From an uncultured Flavonifractor sp. (GTDB lineage Bacteria; Bacillota; Clostridia; Oscillospirales; Oscillospiraceae): a stretch of 64,000 bases of DNA. Positions 33,634 through 41,640 of this stretch are shown piece by piece. Every line of letters begins with the position of its first letter. Positions within the stretch are counted from its first letter, which is position 1. The position numbers were made by a program, and so were the translations under genes. Under the pieces are notes generated by a model, which saw nothing but the letters and a program-made list of their open reading frames with translations, did no database searches and had not been told where the DNA came from. The stretch covers positions 1 through 64,000 of the forward strand of contig CANDFO010000002.1 of assembly GCA_947384055.1 (NCBI GenBank), written 5' to 3'.

Positions 33634-33741
33634 CCGACAATTTCAGACATTCTGTTGGAGAAAATACATATTCCTGTAAACTGTCCAAATTGCAGGAAAT
33701 TTCTCACCTGCCGGACGGAGCGGCCGCTGCCGGCGGACACA

Positions 33742-33785
33742 AAACAGCTGCGCGGCACAGCTTCCGATGAACTGCGCCGCGCAGT
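33742..33785 (-). terminator. Terminator after the second M56 gene
   Basis: Arms CTGCGCGGCGCAG and CTGTGCCGCGCAG on the minus strand, followed by CTGTTTTG. It should largely separate the BlaI/M56 transcript from the efflux operon. No gene is visible in 33634-33814. Confidence 0.65.
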
Positions 33786-33814
33786 CTGCGCTGACCGCTT
33801 TTCCGCTGACGCCG

Positions 33815-35857
33815 TCAGACGGGATCCACCGCGATGGAAATACTTCCTTTTATATCTCCCAGCGGACCGTCCGCCGCCCGAAGAAACATCTGATAGGCTC
33901 CGGGCTCTGCCGGAGGCGCAACAGTAAAATCCGCGGCACACCTCAGCGGTTCACCCGGCTGACGCAGGTTATGCACGGACCAATAGACTACATTCTCCTG
34001 CCCGTCCCTGGTGAAAAAAACCTGCATTCCGGCTCCTGTTCCCGCGGAGATATCGTAACAAATTTTATCCCCGTCGGACAGAATATATTCCCCCAAGAAA
34101 ATGGTCTCCCCGGCCGCCGCAGTTTTCCAATCAACAGGGGTCGTTTCCGTGTCCGCCTCCGGGTCTTCCATGTCGCCTAGCAGTTCCGCCGCTTCCGCTT
34201 CGGTCATATAGGCGGCGCCTGTGATCTCATTCGTTTCATTGCGGACAATTTTGATGTTGACGGTTCCACTGGGGTTCATATTCAGCGTATAAAAGGATTT
34301 GTTGGGCCGGATATCCAAAAAAATACGGACAAGCTGTCCTTGGTAGTAATAGTCCTTGCCGTCCATTGTAACGCCGGCGGCCCGATATTCCGCCGCCTGC
34401 GCCTCTTCCCTCTCCTTTTCCCGCTTTTCCTCCAGCTTGTCAAATTCATCGTCCCGGTCCAGCTTATCAAAGAGCATAGACTGAACTGTCCAATTTTCAT
34501 CTTTCAAAGCCCGGTCCAGCCAAAGCTCCAGCTCCGCGTCCTCCATGCAGTCCGTCAAAGTGGAGAAAAACGCTGTTTCTTCGTCGGCATACGCTTTTTC
34601 AGCAAAATCAGCGGGCAAGGTGGAATTTGCGTCAAGTCCGCGCACAGCGACGGAAAAGAACACAAACTCCCCGTCCTCATAAAACGTTTCAAGCCATTTC
34701 TCCTGCGCGCTCTCGTCCAGCCGGGAAAACACAATTTGGAACAGCGGCAGGCTCCCGGCTTCATAGTACCGCTCCGCCCGGGCCGCGTAGTCCCTGCGGC
34801 ACGCGGCCGCAGGATAAACGCCGACGAAAACCGCTCCGAAAACCATGCACAGCGTCAGTACGCCCGTCAAAAGCCCCAGAGCCGGCGATTGTTTTTTAAC
34901 CTTCATAATTGCGTCCAGCCTTTCTTTCAATAACTGCTTATTTTCGCTCAGAGTGACCGCTCCGAAATGTTCCCGATATGCTCCGACTGCCGCCATCGCG
35001 TCAAGCAGGGTCTTTCCATAGTCCCGGGCGCCGCAATATCCCGCTCTTGCAAGGACCGCTTCATCACAGGAGAATTCACACGCTTTTGTAATTTCCCGGC
35101 TCATCAAATGCACAAGCGGGTTAAACCAGTGCAGGCAGACCGCAACCTGCACCAGCCATTTATAAAGCATATCCCGCCGCCTGTAATGCGTCAGCTCATG
35201 CAGGACAATATACCGGACATTTTTTTCAGGAATATCCCCACTCGGCAGTACGATGCACGGGTGGAAAAAGCCGATCAGCATCGGTGAGGAGACCAGCGGA
35301 TTGAGGCATAATTCCACCGGCTTTTTTACACCCGCCTGCTCCGCGGCGGTGGAGAGCCGGTCCAGCAGCCCGGTGTCGGAAACCGGAACCAGCCCGGCGC
35401 GGATATACCGTATAAAGCTCTGATAGGCCGTCGCCTTTCGTATCAGCAGACCCAGCGCGACCGCCAGCCAGAGCATCCAGACGCGGCCGGTCAGCGCCGG
35501 CGTGATGCCCCAAACTGTCCGGGCAGCCGCCGTCTCCTCTGCCGAACTGCCCGCGTTTTCCCCGTCTCGCTCCAGGCCAGCAGGGACGGAGCCGCCGCCC
35601 TGCGTATCCGGCGGGAGCTGCCGCGGCAGGGGCGCGGCCTGGGCAACTGCCCGGTCGAGAGTCTGATAGGTCTTTCCCAGCAGGCTTGTCTCCGGCCCAA
35701 AGGGGAGCAGCAGCCGCAGAAGAACCACAAGCCAAATGTAATACTGCCACTGCCGGCTGAGCTTATTGCGGAAAAACGGCTTCCCGCAGAGCAGCGCCAA
35801 AGCGAGCAGCCCGCCGGAACAGGACATGGACAGGAAAATTTTAAAGACTGTGTCCAT
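33815..35857 (-). CDS. M56 (BlaR1-type) membrane metallopeptidase, second copy
   Basis: At 680 residues this has N-terminal helices near 5-25, 38-55 and 123-142, the zinc motif HELTH at 220-224, the downstream Glu/Asp ligand region EFSCDEAVLARAG, and a further helix near 320-340. The outside C-terminal part (340-680) is acidic, contains a charged helical stretch (DKLDRDDEFDKLEEKREKE) and several beta-rich segments, and is not a penicillin-binding domain. The start overlaps the repressor gene by 17 bp. It is presumed to sense envelope stress and inactivate the repressor by proteolysis. The ligand is unknown. Confidence 0.9.
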   Translation of the reverse strand: MDTVFKIFLSMSCSGGLLALALLCGKPFFRNKLSRQWQYYIWLVVLLRLLLPFGPETSLLGKTYQTLDRAVAQAAPLPRQLPPDTQGGGSVPAGLERDGENAGSSAEETAAARTVWGITPALTGRVWMLWLAVALGLLIRKATAYQSFIRYIRAGLVPVSDTGLLDRLSTAAEQAGVKKPVELCLNPLVSSPMLIGFFHPCIVLPSGDIPEKNVRYIVLHELTHYRRRDMLYKWLVQVAVCLHWFNPLVHLMSREITKACEFSCDEAVLARAGYCGARDYGKTLLDAMAAVGAYREHFGAVTLSENKQLLKERLDAIMKVKKQSPALGLLTGVLTLCMVFGAVFVGVYPAAACRRDYAARAERYYEAGSLPLFQIVFSRLDESAQEKWLETFYEDGEFVFFSVAVRGLDANSTLPADFAEKAYADEETAFFSTLTDCMEDAELELWLDRALKDENWTVQSMLFDKLDRDDEFDKLEEKREKEREEAQAAEYRAAGVTMDGKDYYYQGQLVRIFLDIRPNKSFYTLNMNPSGTVNIKIVRNETNEITGAAYMTEAEAAELLGDMEDPEADTETTPVDWKTAAAGETIFLGEYILSDGDKICYDISAGTGAGMQVFFTRDGQENVVYWSVHNLRQPGEPLRCAADFTVAPPAEPGAYQMFLRAADGPLGDIKGSISIAVDPV

Positions 35858-36236
35858 TGCTTTCTCTCCCGTTCTCCAGCAGGTTTTTCAGCTCCTCATA
35901 CTCCCCGTCCGACAGCAGATCACCGGAAATCAGCGCGGAAACCAGCCCCTTCGCGCTTCCCTCATAAATCTTATCCAGGAAGTTTCTGGTCTGCGCCGTC
36001 TGATACTCCGCCTCTGAGACAAGCGCGGCGTATTCGTTGCGCCGCCCGATTTTCCTGGCGCTCAAAAAGCCTTTGCGCGTCAGCCGTGACAGGAGCACAA
36101 TCAGGGTGTTTTTCTGGCATGGCCTGCCTCTGGCCGCCAGTCCGTCCATGACGTAGGAAAACAGCGTCACCTTCTCCGGGTTTCCCCAGATGATTTTCAT
36201 AATCTCAAGCTCGGCGTCGGATATCTGCTGTGCCAT
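35841..36236 (-). CDS. BlaI/MecI-family repressor, second copy
   Basis: This 131-residue winged-helix repressor has ISDAELEIMKIIWGNPEKVT, then KNTLIVLLSRLTRKGFLSA as recognition helix and wing start, and a C-terminal dimerisation region. The start MAQQISDAELE at 36236 has GGAGGACAG upstream. It is only moderately similar to the first copy at 5780. Operator-like dyads overlap its promoter. The pair may also affect the efflux genes downstream, though a terminator intervenes. Confidence 0.92.
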   Translation of the reverse strand: MAQQISDAELEIMKIIWGNPEKVTLFSYVMDGLAARGRPCQKNTLIVLLSRLTRKGFLSARKIGRRNEYAALVSEAEYQTAQTRNFLDKIYEGSAKGLVSALISGDLLSDGEYEELKNLLENGRESNGHSL

Positions 36237-36254
36237 CGTTCTGTCCTCCTCAAT

Positions 36255-36307
36255 GTATAACATATTGTCATCTATTTAAGTATAACACGTCGTTGTCCTC
36301 TTGTCAA
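36255..36307 (-). promoter_or_regulatory. Promoter and operator region of the second BlaI/M56 pair
   Basis: TTGACA (36302-36307), 17 bp, TATACT (36279-36284) on the minus strand. ACA-N-TGT dyads occur in the spacer (ACAACGACGTGT) and downstream (GACAATATGTTA), resembling the ACA/TGT half-sites of BlaI operators. Confidence 0.75.
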
Positions 36308-36372
36308 GGTGAAGCAAGCCGGGGATGAACATGGCGCATAAACGGGCGGCCCCTCCGCGGCGCAAATTTTTC

Positions 36373-36401
36373 TTTTTCTCCCTCTGTCTTTGTGCTATAA
36401 T
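36373..36401 (+). promoter_or_regulatory. Possible extended -10 promoter of the pyruvyltransferase fusion gene
   Basis: TGCTATAAT (36393-36401) is an extended -10. The -35 (TTTTTC) is weak. It lies about 108 bp before the start codon. The sequence between holds no gene. Confidence 0.5.
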
Positions 36402-36509
36402 GGTCCCGGCATTGTTTAACCCCTTCTGCCCCTCTTCTCGTCCGGAGCCGGGAAACCGCCCGTTCCGGCGCTTTCCTCATACATCCTACCTTTTCAGGAG
36501 GGAACACCT

Positions 36510-38828
36510 ATGCGCGCAGGATTGATCACCTTTCACTTTGCCCACCACTATGGGGCCCAGCTCCAGGCCTATGCCACCATGCGGGCCGTCCAGTCTCTGG
36601 GTCTCCAGTGTCAGATCATTGACTACCGCCTGCCCCATACGGTGGGCTCCAACCGCCTGTTCAAAAGCGGGCTCTCCCCCCGGGCTCTGGCCGCCAACGC
36701 CCATACCGGCCTGCACTATTCCGCCTTCCGGCGGCGGTTTCAGCGGTTTGAGGACTTCGTCTCCCGGGAGATGGAGCTCTCCCCCCGGCGGTACGCCTCC
36801 GCCGGGGAGCTGGAGGCCGACCCCCCCGTCTACGATGTGTATTTGGCGGGCAGCGACCAGATTTGGAACCCCTATATTTTTCAAAACAGGCAGTTTGACC
36901 CGGCGTTTTTCCTCACCTTCGCCGGGGAGGGCCGCCGGGCGGCCTATGCCCCCAGCCTTGGGGTCCCGGAGCTGCCGGAGGACAAAGCGGCGGAGCTCCG
37001 CGCCTTATTGAAACCCTTTTCGGCCCTCTCTGTGCGGGAAAAGCGGGGACAGGCCCTGCTCCGCCGGGCCGCCGGTCGGGAGGCCCAGGTGGTCTTGGAC
37101 CCTACCCTTTTGCTTACCGGGGAGCAATGGGGAGAGCTGGCGGCGGCGCCCGGCCGGAGAGGACCGTATATCCTCTGCTATTTCGTCTCAGAGCCCGGAG
37201 AGACCGTCCCCTACGCCCAGGAGCTGTCCCGGCGCACCGGCTGGCCCATCGTGCAGCTGGCCGGCGCCCGCCGCAAAATTCCCGGCGCCGCGGAGGTCGT
37301 TTTTGACGCCGGGCCCAAAGAGTTTTTGGGACTCTTCCAGCATGCGGCCTGCGTTGTCACCAACTCCTTTCACGGGGCAGTGTTCTCCCTTCAGTTTCAG
37401 CGGCCTTTCTTCACCTCTGTCTCCCCCAGGGAACGCAGGGAACCCGCCTACTCCCGCATCTACAGTCTGCTCTCCCGGCTGGGCTGTCCGGGGCGCGTCA
37501 TCGGCCTGGACACCACCGACGCCGTGGACGCCCCAATGGATTATGCAGTAATCGGGGCCCGGCTGGAGGAGGCCCGAAAAGACTCTCTGGATTATCTCGG
37601 TTCCGCCTTGTACGGCCGGCCCCTGCCCCGGCCGGCGGAGGAAGAGCCCCCGCGCCAGGGGCCCGTGCTCTGCCGCCGGGAGGACTGCACCGGCTGCGCC
37701 GCCTGCGCCAGCGTGTGTCCGGCAGACACCATTACCATGGAGGCCGACCACGAGGGCTTTCTGCGGCCGGTAATCGGGGAGGCCTGCGTGGACTGCCGCA
37801 GGTGCGAAGGGGTTTGTCCCATACTCCACCCCTATGAAAAGGGCCCCGCGCCCGCCTGTGCCCATGCGGTGTGGAACACCGATGAAGCCGAGCGGATGAA
37901 AAGCTCCTCCGGCGGTTTTTTCTCCCTGCTGGCCCGGCACGTGCTGGACCAGGGCGGCGCCGTGTTCGGCGCTGTGCTGGAGCCGGACCACAGGGTCCGC
38001 CACGTCTGTGCCCGCACCATGGACGAGCTGGCCCCCATGCGTGGCTCCAAATATGTCCAGAGCGAGATTGGGCCGGTTTTCCGGCAGGTGAAGGACCTGC
38101 TGTCGCAGGGCGCTCCGGTACTCTTTTCCGGCGTCCCCTGCCAGGTGGATGGGCTCCTCCACTACCTGAACGGCCCTCAGGAGGGCCTCCTCACCTGCGA
38201 CCTGGTCTGCCACGGGGTGCCCTCTCCTGCGGTTTTCCGGGCCTGCCTGGACCATCTGGAGGAAACACAGGGGGCCAGGGCCGTTGACGTACGCTTTAAG
38301 GACAAATCCAGCGGGTGGTCCCACCCCCGTTTCTCTGCCGCCTTCGACGACGGCGGAACCTATTCGGAGGATTTTAACCGCACTCCCTTTGGCCGGGGCT
38401 ATGGCATGCAGCTGTTTCTGCGGCCGGCCTGCGCCGTGTGCAGATACACCAGCACCAGCCGTCCTGCGGACTTCACCCTGGCGGACTACTGGGGACTGGA
38501 CCCGGTGCTCAAGCTCCCGACAGAGCGGGACAAGGGGATCTCTATGGTACTGGTGAACACTTCCAGAGGACAGGCGGCGTTTGATGCACTCTCCCCCCGG
38601 CTGGGACAGGTGGAGCGCCCGCTGGCCGAAGCCGTCAAGGGCAATCCCCGGCTGGCCTCTCCTCTGGCGGCCAACCCCCGCCGGGAGGCGTTTTTTGCCG
38701 CCCTTGCCGCCCGCCCCTTCCCGCTGGTGGAATCGGATTTCCTGGCGCTGCCCTCCCTGCCCTACCGGGCGGCGGCCAAGGTGCTCACGCCGGAGATGAA
38801 GACCCTGATTCGGAAAGTTTTGAAGTAG
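36510..38828 (+). CDS. Polysaccharide pyruvyl transferase fused to FrhB/FdhB-type iron-sulfur protein
   Basis: This is a 772-residue fusion. Residues 1-370 match the polysaccharide pyruvyl transferase family (GLITFHFAHHYGAQLQAYA, VYLAGSDQIWNPYI, CVVTNSFHGAVFSLQF). Residues about 388-440 hold two [4Fe-4S] motifs (CTGCAACASVCP and CVDCRRCEGVCP). Residues about 445-740 match the coenzyme F420 hydrogenase/dehydrogenase beta-subunit fold (SSSGGFFSLLARHVL, SGVPCQVDGLLHYL, CDLVCHGVPSP, FTLADYWG). These two families often occur as neighbouring genes in exopolysaccharide clusters; here they are one chain. AGGAGGG precedes the ATG. There are no glycosyltransferase neighbours. Likely role: redox-linked modification of a surface glycan. 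Confidence 0.9.
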   Translation: MRAGLITFHFAHHYGAQLQAYATMRAVQSLGLQCQIIDYRLPHTVGSNRLFKSGLSPRALAANAHTGLHYSAFRRRFQRFEDFVSREMELSPRRYASAGELEADPPVYDVYLAGSDQIWNPYIFQNRQFDPAFFLTFAGEGRRAAYAPSLGVPELPEDKAAELRALLKPFSALSVREKRGQALLRRAAGREAQVVLDPTLLLTGEQWGELAAAPGRRGPYILCYFVSEPGETVPYAQELSRRTGWPIVQLAGARRKIPGAAEVVFDAGPKEFLGLFQHAACVVTNSFHGAVFSLQFQRPFFTSVSPRERREPAYSRIYSLLSRLGCPGRVIGLDTTDAVDAPMDYAVIGARLEEARKDSLDYLGSALYGRPLPRPAEEEPPRQGPVLCRREDCTGCAACASVCPADTITMEADHEGFLRPVIGEACVDCRRCEGVCPILHPYEKGPAPACAHAVWNTDEAERMKSSSGGFFSLLARHVLDQGGAVFGAVLEPDHRVRHVCARTMDELAPMRGSKYVQSEIGPVFRQVKDLLSQGAPVLFSGVPCQVDGLLHYLNGPQEGLLTCDLVCHGVPSPAVFRACLDHLEETQGARAVDVRFKDKSSGWSHPRFSAAFDDGGTYSEDFNRTPFGRGYGMQLFLRPACAVCRYTSTSRPADFTLADYWGLDPVLKLPTERDKGISMVLVNTSRGQAAFDALSPRLGQVERPLAEAVKGNPRLASPLAANPRREAFFAALAARPFPLVESDFLALPSLPYRAAAKVLTPEMKTLIRKVLK

Positions 38829-38940
38829 GCGCGGCGGCTGTCTGCCATCTCTGATTGAAAAGAAAAGTTTACAGTTTGTTTGGGAAATTCTGTTCAGACT
38901 TTGCTAGACTGGCTATAATACCACCGGGAGGGGACCTGCT

Positions 38941-39801
38941 TTGAAATCAATTGACAGTCTGTTAGACCGCTTCTGCCTCAACCATCCCAAGCTGGGGATA
39001 CCCAATCTGATGCTCATCATCTCCGCGGGCAACGTAATTGTGCTCCTGCTGGATGTGTTCAGCAATTACACCTTCAGTTACCTGCTCCGGTTCATCCCGG
39101 GGGCTATTTTCCGGGGGCAGGTCTGGCGGCTGGTGACGTTCCTCTTTGTCCCCGTCAACGAAAACCTGCTGTGGTTTGTATTCTCGGTCCTGCTGTACTA
39201 CTCTATCGGCACCAGCCTGGAGCGGACCTGGGGCACCACCAAGTTCACCGTATACTACCTGCTGGGGGCGGTAATGAACGCCGTTGTGGGGCTGATCATG
39301 GGGCTGCTGGGGTTTGCCTGGCTGGAGACCGCCAATATGTACTACCTCAACATGTCGCTTTTCCTGGCCTACGCCACCCTGTACCCGGACGCCGTCTTTA
39401 CCATCTACTTCATTATTCCCGTTAAAGCCAAATGGCTGGCATGGATCGACGCGGCGTTTCTGGCCCTGGCCGTTGTCGGGAACCTGTTCCGCCTGAACAT
39501 CCCCATGGCGCTGATGCCGGTGCTGGCGGTGCTCAACTACCTGCTCTTTTTCTGGTCGGACATCACCGCTATGGCGGGACGCACCCGAAACCGCGCCCGA
39601 CACCAGACCTCCCGGCAGACGGTGAATTTTAAGCAGGCCACCCGGAGGGCCCAGCAGCAGAAAGGCTATATTCACAAATGCGCCGTGTGCGGAAAAACGG
39701 ACACAGAATTCCCCGACGAGGAATTCCGCTACTGTTCCAAGTGCAATGGATACTATTGCTACTGTTCGGAGCACTTGAATAATCACGTCCATATTCCGTA
39801 A
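38941..39801 (+). CDS. Rhomboid-like membrane protein with C-terminal zinc ribbon
   Basis: This 286-residue protein has about six membrane helices between residues 20 and 205 laid out like a rhomboid (RGQVWRLVTFLFVP; a WGTTKFTVYYLLGA helix; NMSLFLAYATLYPDA). The catalytic GxSG motif reads NMSL, so Ser is kept but both Gly are lost. No His is seen in the last helix, so protease activity is doubtful. The cytosolic tail ends with a Cys-rich unit (CAVCG, then CSKCNGYYCYC, then HLNNHVH) that probably binds zinc. Start is TTG with GGGAGGGG 7 nt before it. A TATAAT is present near 38913. Confidence 0.75.
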   Translation: MKSIDSLLDRFCLNHPKLGIPNLMLIISAGNVIVLLLDVFSNYTFSYLLRFIPGAIFRGQVWRLVTFLFVPVNENLLWFVFSVLLYYSIGTSLERTWGTTKFTVYYLLGAVMNAVVGLIMGLLGFAWLETANMYYLNMSLFLAYATLYPDAVFTIYFIIPVKAKWLAWIDAAFLALAVVGNLFRLNIPMALMPVLAVLNYLLFFWSDITAMAGRTRNRARHQTSRQTVNFKQATRRAQQQKGYIHKCAVCGKTDTEFPDEEFRYCSKCNGYYCYCSEHLNNHVHIP

Positions 39802-39810
39802 AAAGCGATG

Positions 39811-39851
39811 CAAAAACGGTCCGGATTCCCTTTTAAGGAATCCGGACCGTT
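39811..39851 (-). terminator. Left flanking hairpin of element copy C
   Basis: Long stem with arms ACGGTCCGGATTCC and GGAATCCGGACCGT around CTTTTAA, and a T-run on the minus strand. It serves as terminator for galK-galT. The same sequence, with one change, recurs in direct orientation at 40057-40093. Confidence 0.8.
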
Positions 39852-40057
39852 GAGCCTGTCGAAAAAGGCCAGAGGCCTTTTTCGACAAAGGGGATACGGC
39901 CTGCCGCGCGCACCCTTTGGGCACACTTGCAGGCCGAGATGTGTCATTTTCGAGGCACATGTCCCCGAAAATGATCAATTTTGACTTTATTTTGCCGCCC
40001 TCGGGCGGCAAAACTCTGCGAGGCTTTCCCGTGGGGGGAAGTTTTCCGATAGACTGA
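39851..40057 (-). repeat. 206-bp intergenic element, full copy C
   Basis: Full-length copy in opposite orientation to copy B, with the same inner palindromes and ends (TGAGCCTGTCGAAAAAGG at the left, GATAGACTGA at the right). It lies between the convergent genes for the rhomboid-like protein and galT. The flanking hairpins differ in sequence from those of copy B, so they are not part of the conserved element. Confidence 0.85.
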
Positions 40058-40096
40058 ACGGTTCGGATTCCCTTTTAAGGAATCCGGACCGTTCTA
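40057..40096 (+). terminator. Right flanking hairpin of element copy C
   Basis: Stem ACGGTTCGGATTCC/GGAATCCGGACCGT, a direct copy of 39815-39851 with one mismatch, followed by a short T-rich stretch. Probable terminator for the plus-strand gene. Confidence 0.65.
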
Positions 40097-40130
40097 TCCA
40101 TATCATGCGGGCCTTTCCGCGCAAAACCCG

Positions 40131-41624
40131 TCAGACGATGCGCAGGAAGCGGAGGAAGGCCGCTTTTCCCTCATCGGTGCGCTTGTACACTCCGGCGTGC
40201 TCCAGCACTTGGGCAAAGACCAGCCCGGTCTCCTTCTCCACGATGTCCAGCGCATTTCCGGCGCCAATCGCGTACTTGTCCCGGAATCCCTCCACCCAGT
40301 CGGCGTGTTTGGCGGTGCGGGGGTCGCCGCGCAGGTCTGCCCCGGAGACCAGCGCCTCCGCCACCGCGGAGAGCTCGTCCTTCAGCCGGGCAGGCAGCAC
40401 CGCCAGGCCCATTACCTCAATCAGACCGATATTTTCCTTCTTAATGTGGTGGAGCTCCGCGTGGGGGTGATAGAGGCCCAGGGGGTGCTCTTCGGTAGTC
40501 AGGTTGTTGCGCAGAACCAGGTCCAGCTCAAAGTCTTCCCCCCGCCGCCGGGCGATGGGGGTAATGGTGTTGTGGGGAACGCCCCCCGTCTCGGCAAAAA
40601 TCACGGCGTCGGCGTCGGTATAGCCCCGCCACGCGGTGAGAACGCGGTCGGCCAGCGCCGAAAGCCGGCCGGGGTCTCCGGATGTCAGGCGCACCACCGA
40701 CATGGGCCACTTGACAATCCCAGCCGCCACGTCTTCAAAGCCGGGGAAGGAGAAGGGTGTCTCTACCGCGGCCCGCTCCATGGCGAAGGTATACCGTCCG
40801 CCCTGGAAGTGGTCGTGGGCCAGGATCGAGCCGCCCACGATGGGCAGGTCGGCGTTGGAGCCCACAAAGTAGTGGGGGAACTGCCGGACAAAGTCCAGCA
40901 GCTTGTCAAAGCAGGCCCGGTCGATTTTCATGGGCACGTGGGCGCTGTTCAGGCAGATGCAGTGCTCATTGTAGTAGACATAGGGGGAGTACTGCAAAAA
41001 CCAGGGGGAGCCGTTGATGGTGATGGGGATCATCCGGTGGTTCTGCCGGGCCGGGTGGTTCAGCCGTCCGGCATAGCCCTCGTTTTCGGCGCAGAGCTGA
41101 CACCTGGGATAGTCCGAGGCGGGCAGGTCCCGGGCGGCGGCAATGGCCTTGGGGTCCTTCTCCGGCTTGGACAGGTTGATGGTAATATCCAGCGCTCCGT
41201 ACTCGGTGGGGGCCTTCCACTGCATATCTCTGGCGATGCGGTCCCTACGGATGTAATTGGTATCCTGGCTGAACTGATAGTACCAGTTGGTGGCCTTGAC
41301 CGGGTCCTGGGCATAGAGGGCCTGGAAGCAGGCTGTGACCTGAGCCGGGCGGGGAGTCAGGCGGCCCATAAGCTCGGTGTCCAGCAGGTCCCGGTAGACC
41401 ACGGAGTTTTCCCGCAGAACCCCCCGGGCATAGGCGTCGTCCAGCAGCTCCTCCAGCACGGGGGCCAGCTGGATTTCACCGGGGAAGTTGACCTCCGGGT
41501 CGGTATAGCTGTCCAGCTTCAGCACATCCAGAATGGTATTGACCGCCCATATGTACTCGCTGTGGTCAATCAAACCCTTGCGCAGGGCATAGGCGGTGAG
41601 CTTGGAAACGGCTTCATCAATCAT
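40131..41624 (-). CDS. galT: UDP-glucose--hexose-1-phosphate uridylyltransferase (type 2 GalT)
   Basis: At 497 residues this is the long Firmicutes class of GalT, which swaps UMP between UDP-glucose and galactose 1-phosphate in the Leloir pathway. Typical segments are AYALRKGLIDHSEYIWAVN at the start, YQFSQDTNYIRRDRIARDM, RMIPITINGSPWFLQYSPY, and ILAHDHFQGGRYTFAME, which holds the His-rich active site. ATG at 41624 is set by AAGGAGGG; a longer frame has no support. It follows galK by 16 bp. galE is not in the window. Confidence 0.96.
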   Translation of the reverse strand: MIDEAVSKLTAYALRKGLIDHSEYIWAVNTILDVLKLDSYTDPEVNFPGEIQLAPVLEELLDDAYARGVLRENSVVYRDLLDTELMGRLTPRPAQVTACFQALYAQDPVKATNWYYQFSQDTNYIRRDRIARDMQWKAPTEYGALDITINLSKPEKDPKAIAAARDLPASDYPRCQLCAENEGYAGRLNHPARQNHRMIPITINGSPWFLQYSPYVYYNEHCICLNSAHVPMKIDRACFDKLLDFVRQFPHYFVGSNADLPIVGGSILAHDHFQGGRYTFAMERAAVETPFSFPGFEDVAAGIVKWPMSVVRLTSGDPGRLSALADRVLTAWRGYTDADAVIFAETGGVPHNTITPIARRRGEDFELDLVLRNNLTTEEHPLGLYHPHAELHHIKKENIGLIEVMGLAVLPARLKDELSAVAEALVSGADLRGDPRTAKHADWVEGFRDKYAIGAGNALDIVEKETGLVFAQVLEHAGVYKRTDEGKAAFLRFLRIV

Positions 41625-41640
41625 GCTCTGTCCCTCCTTG

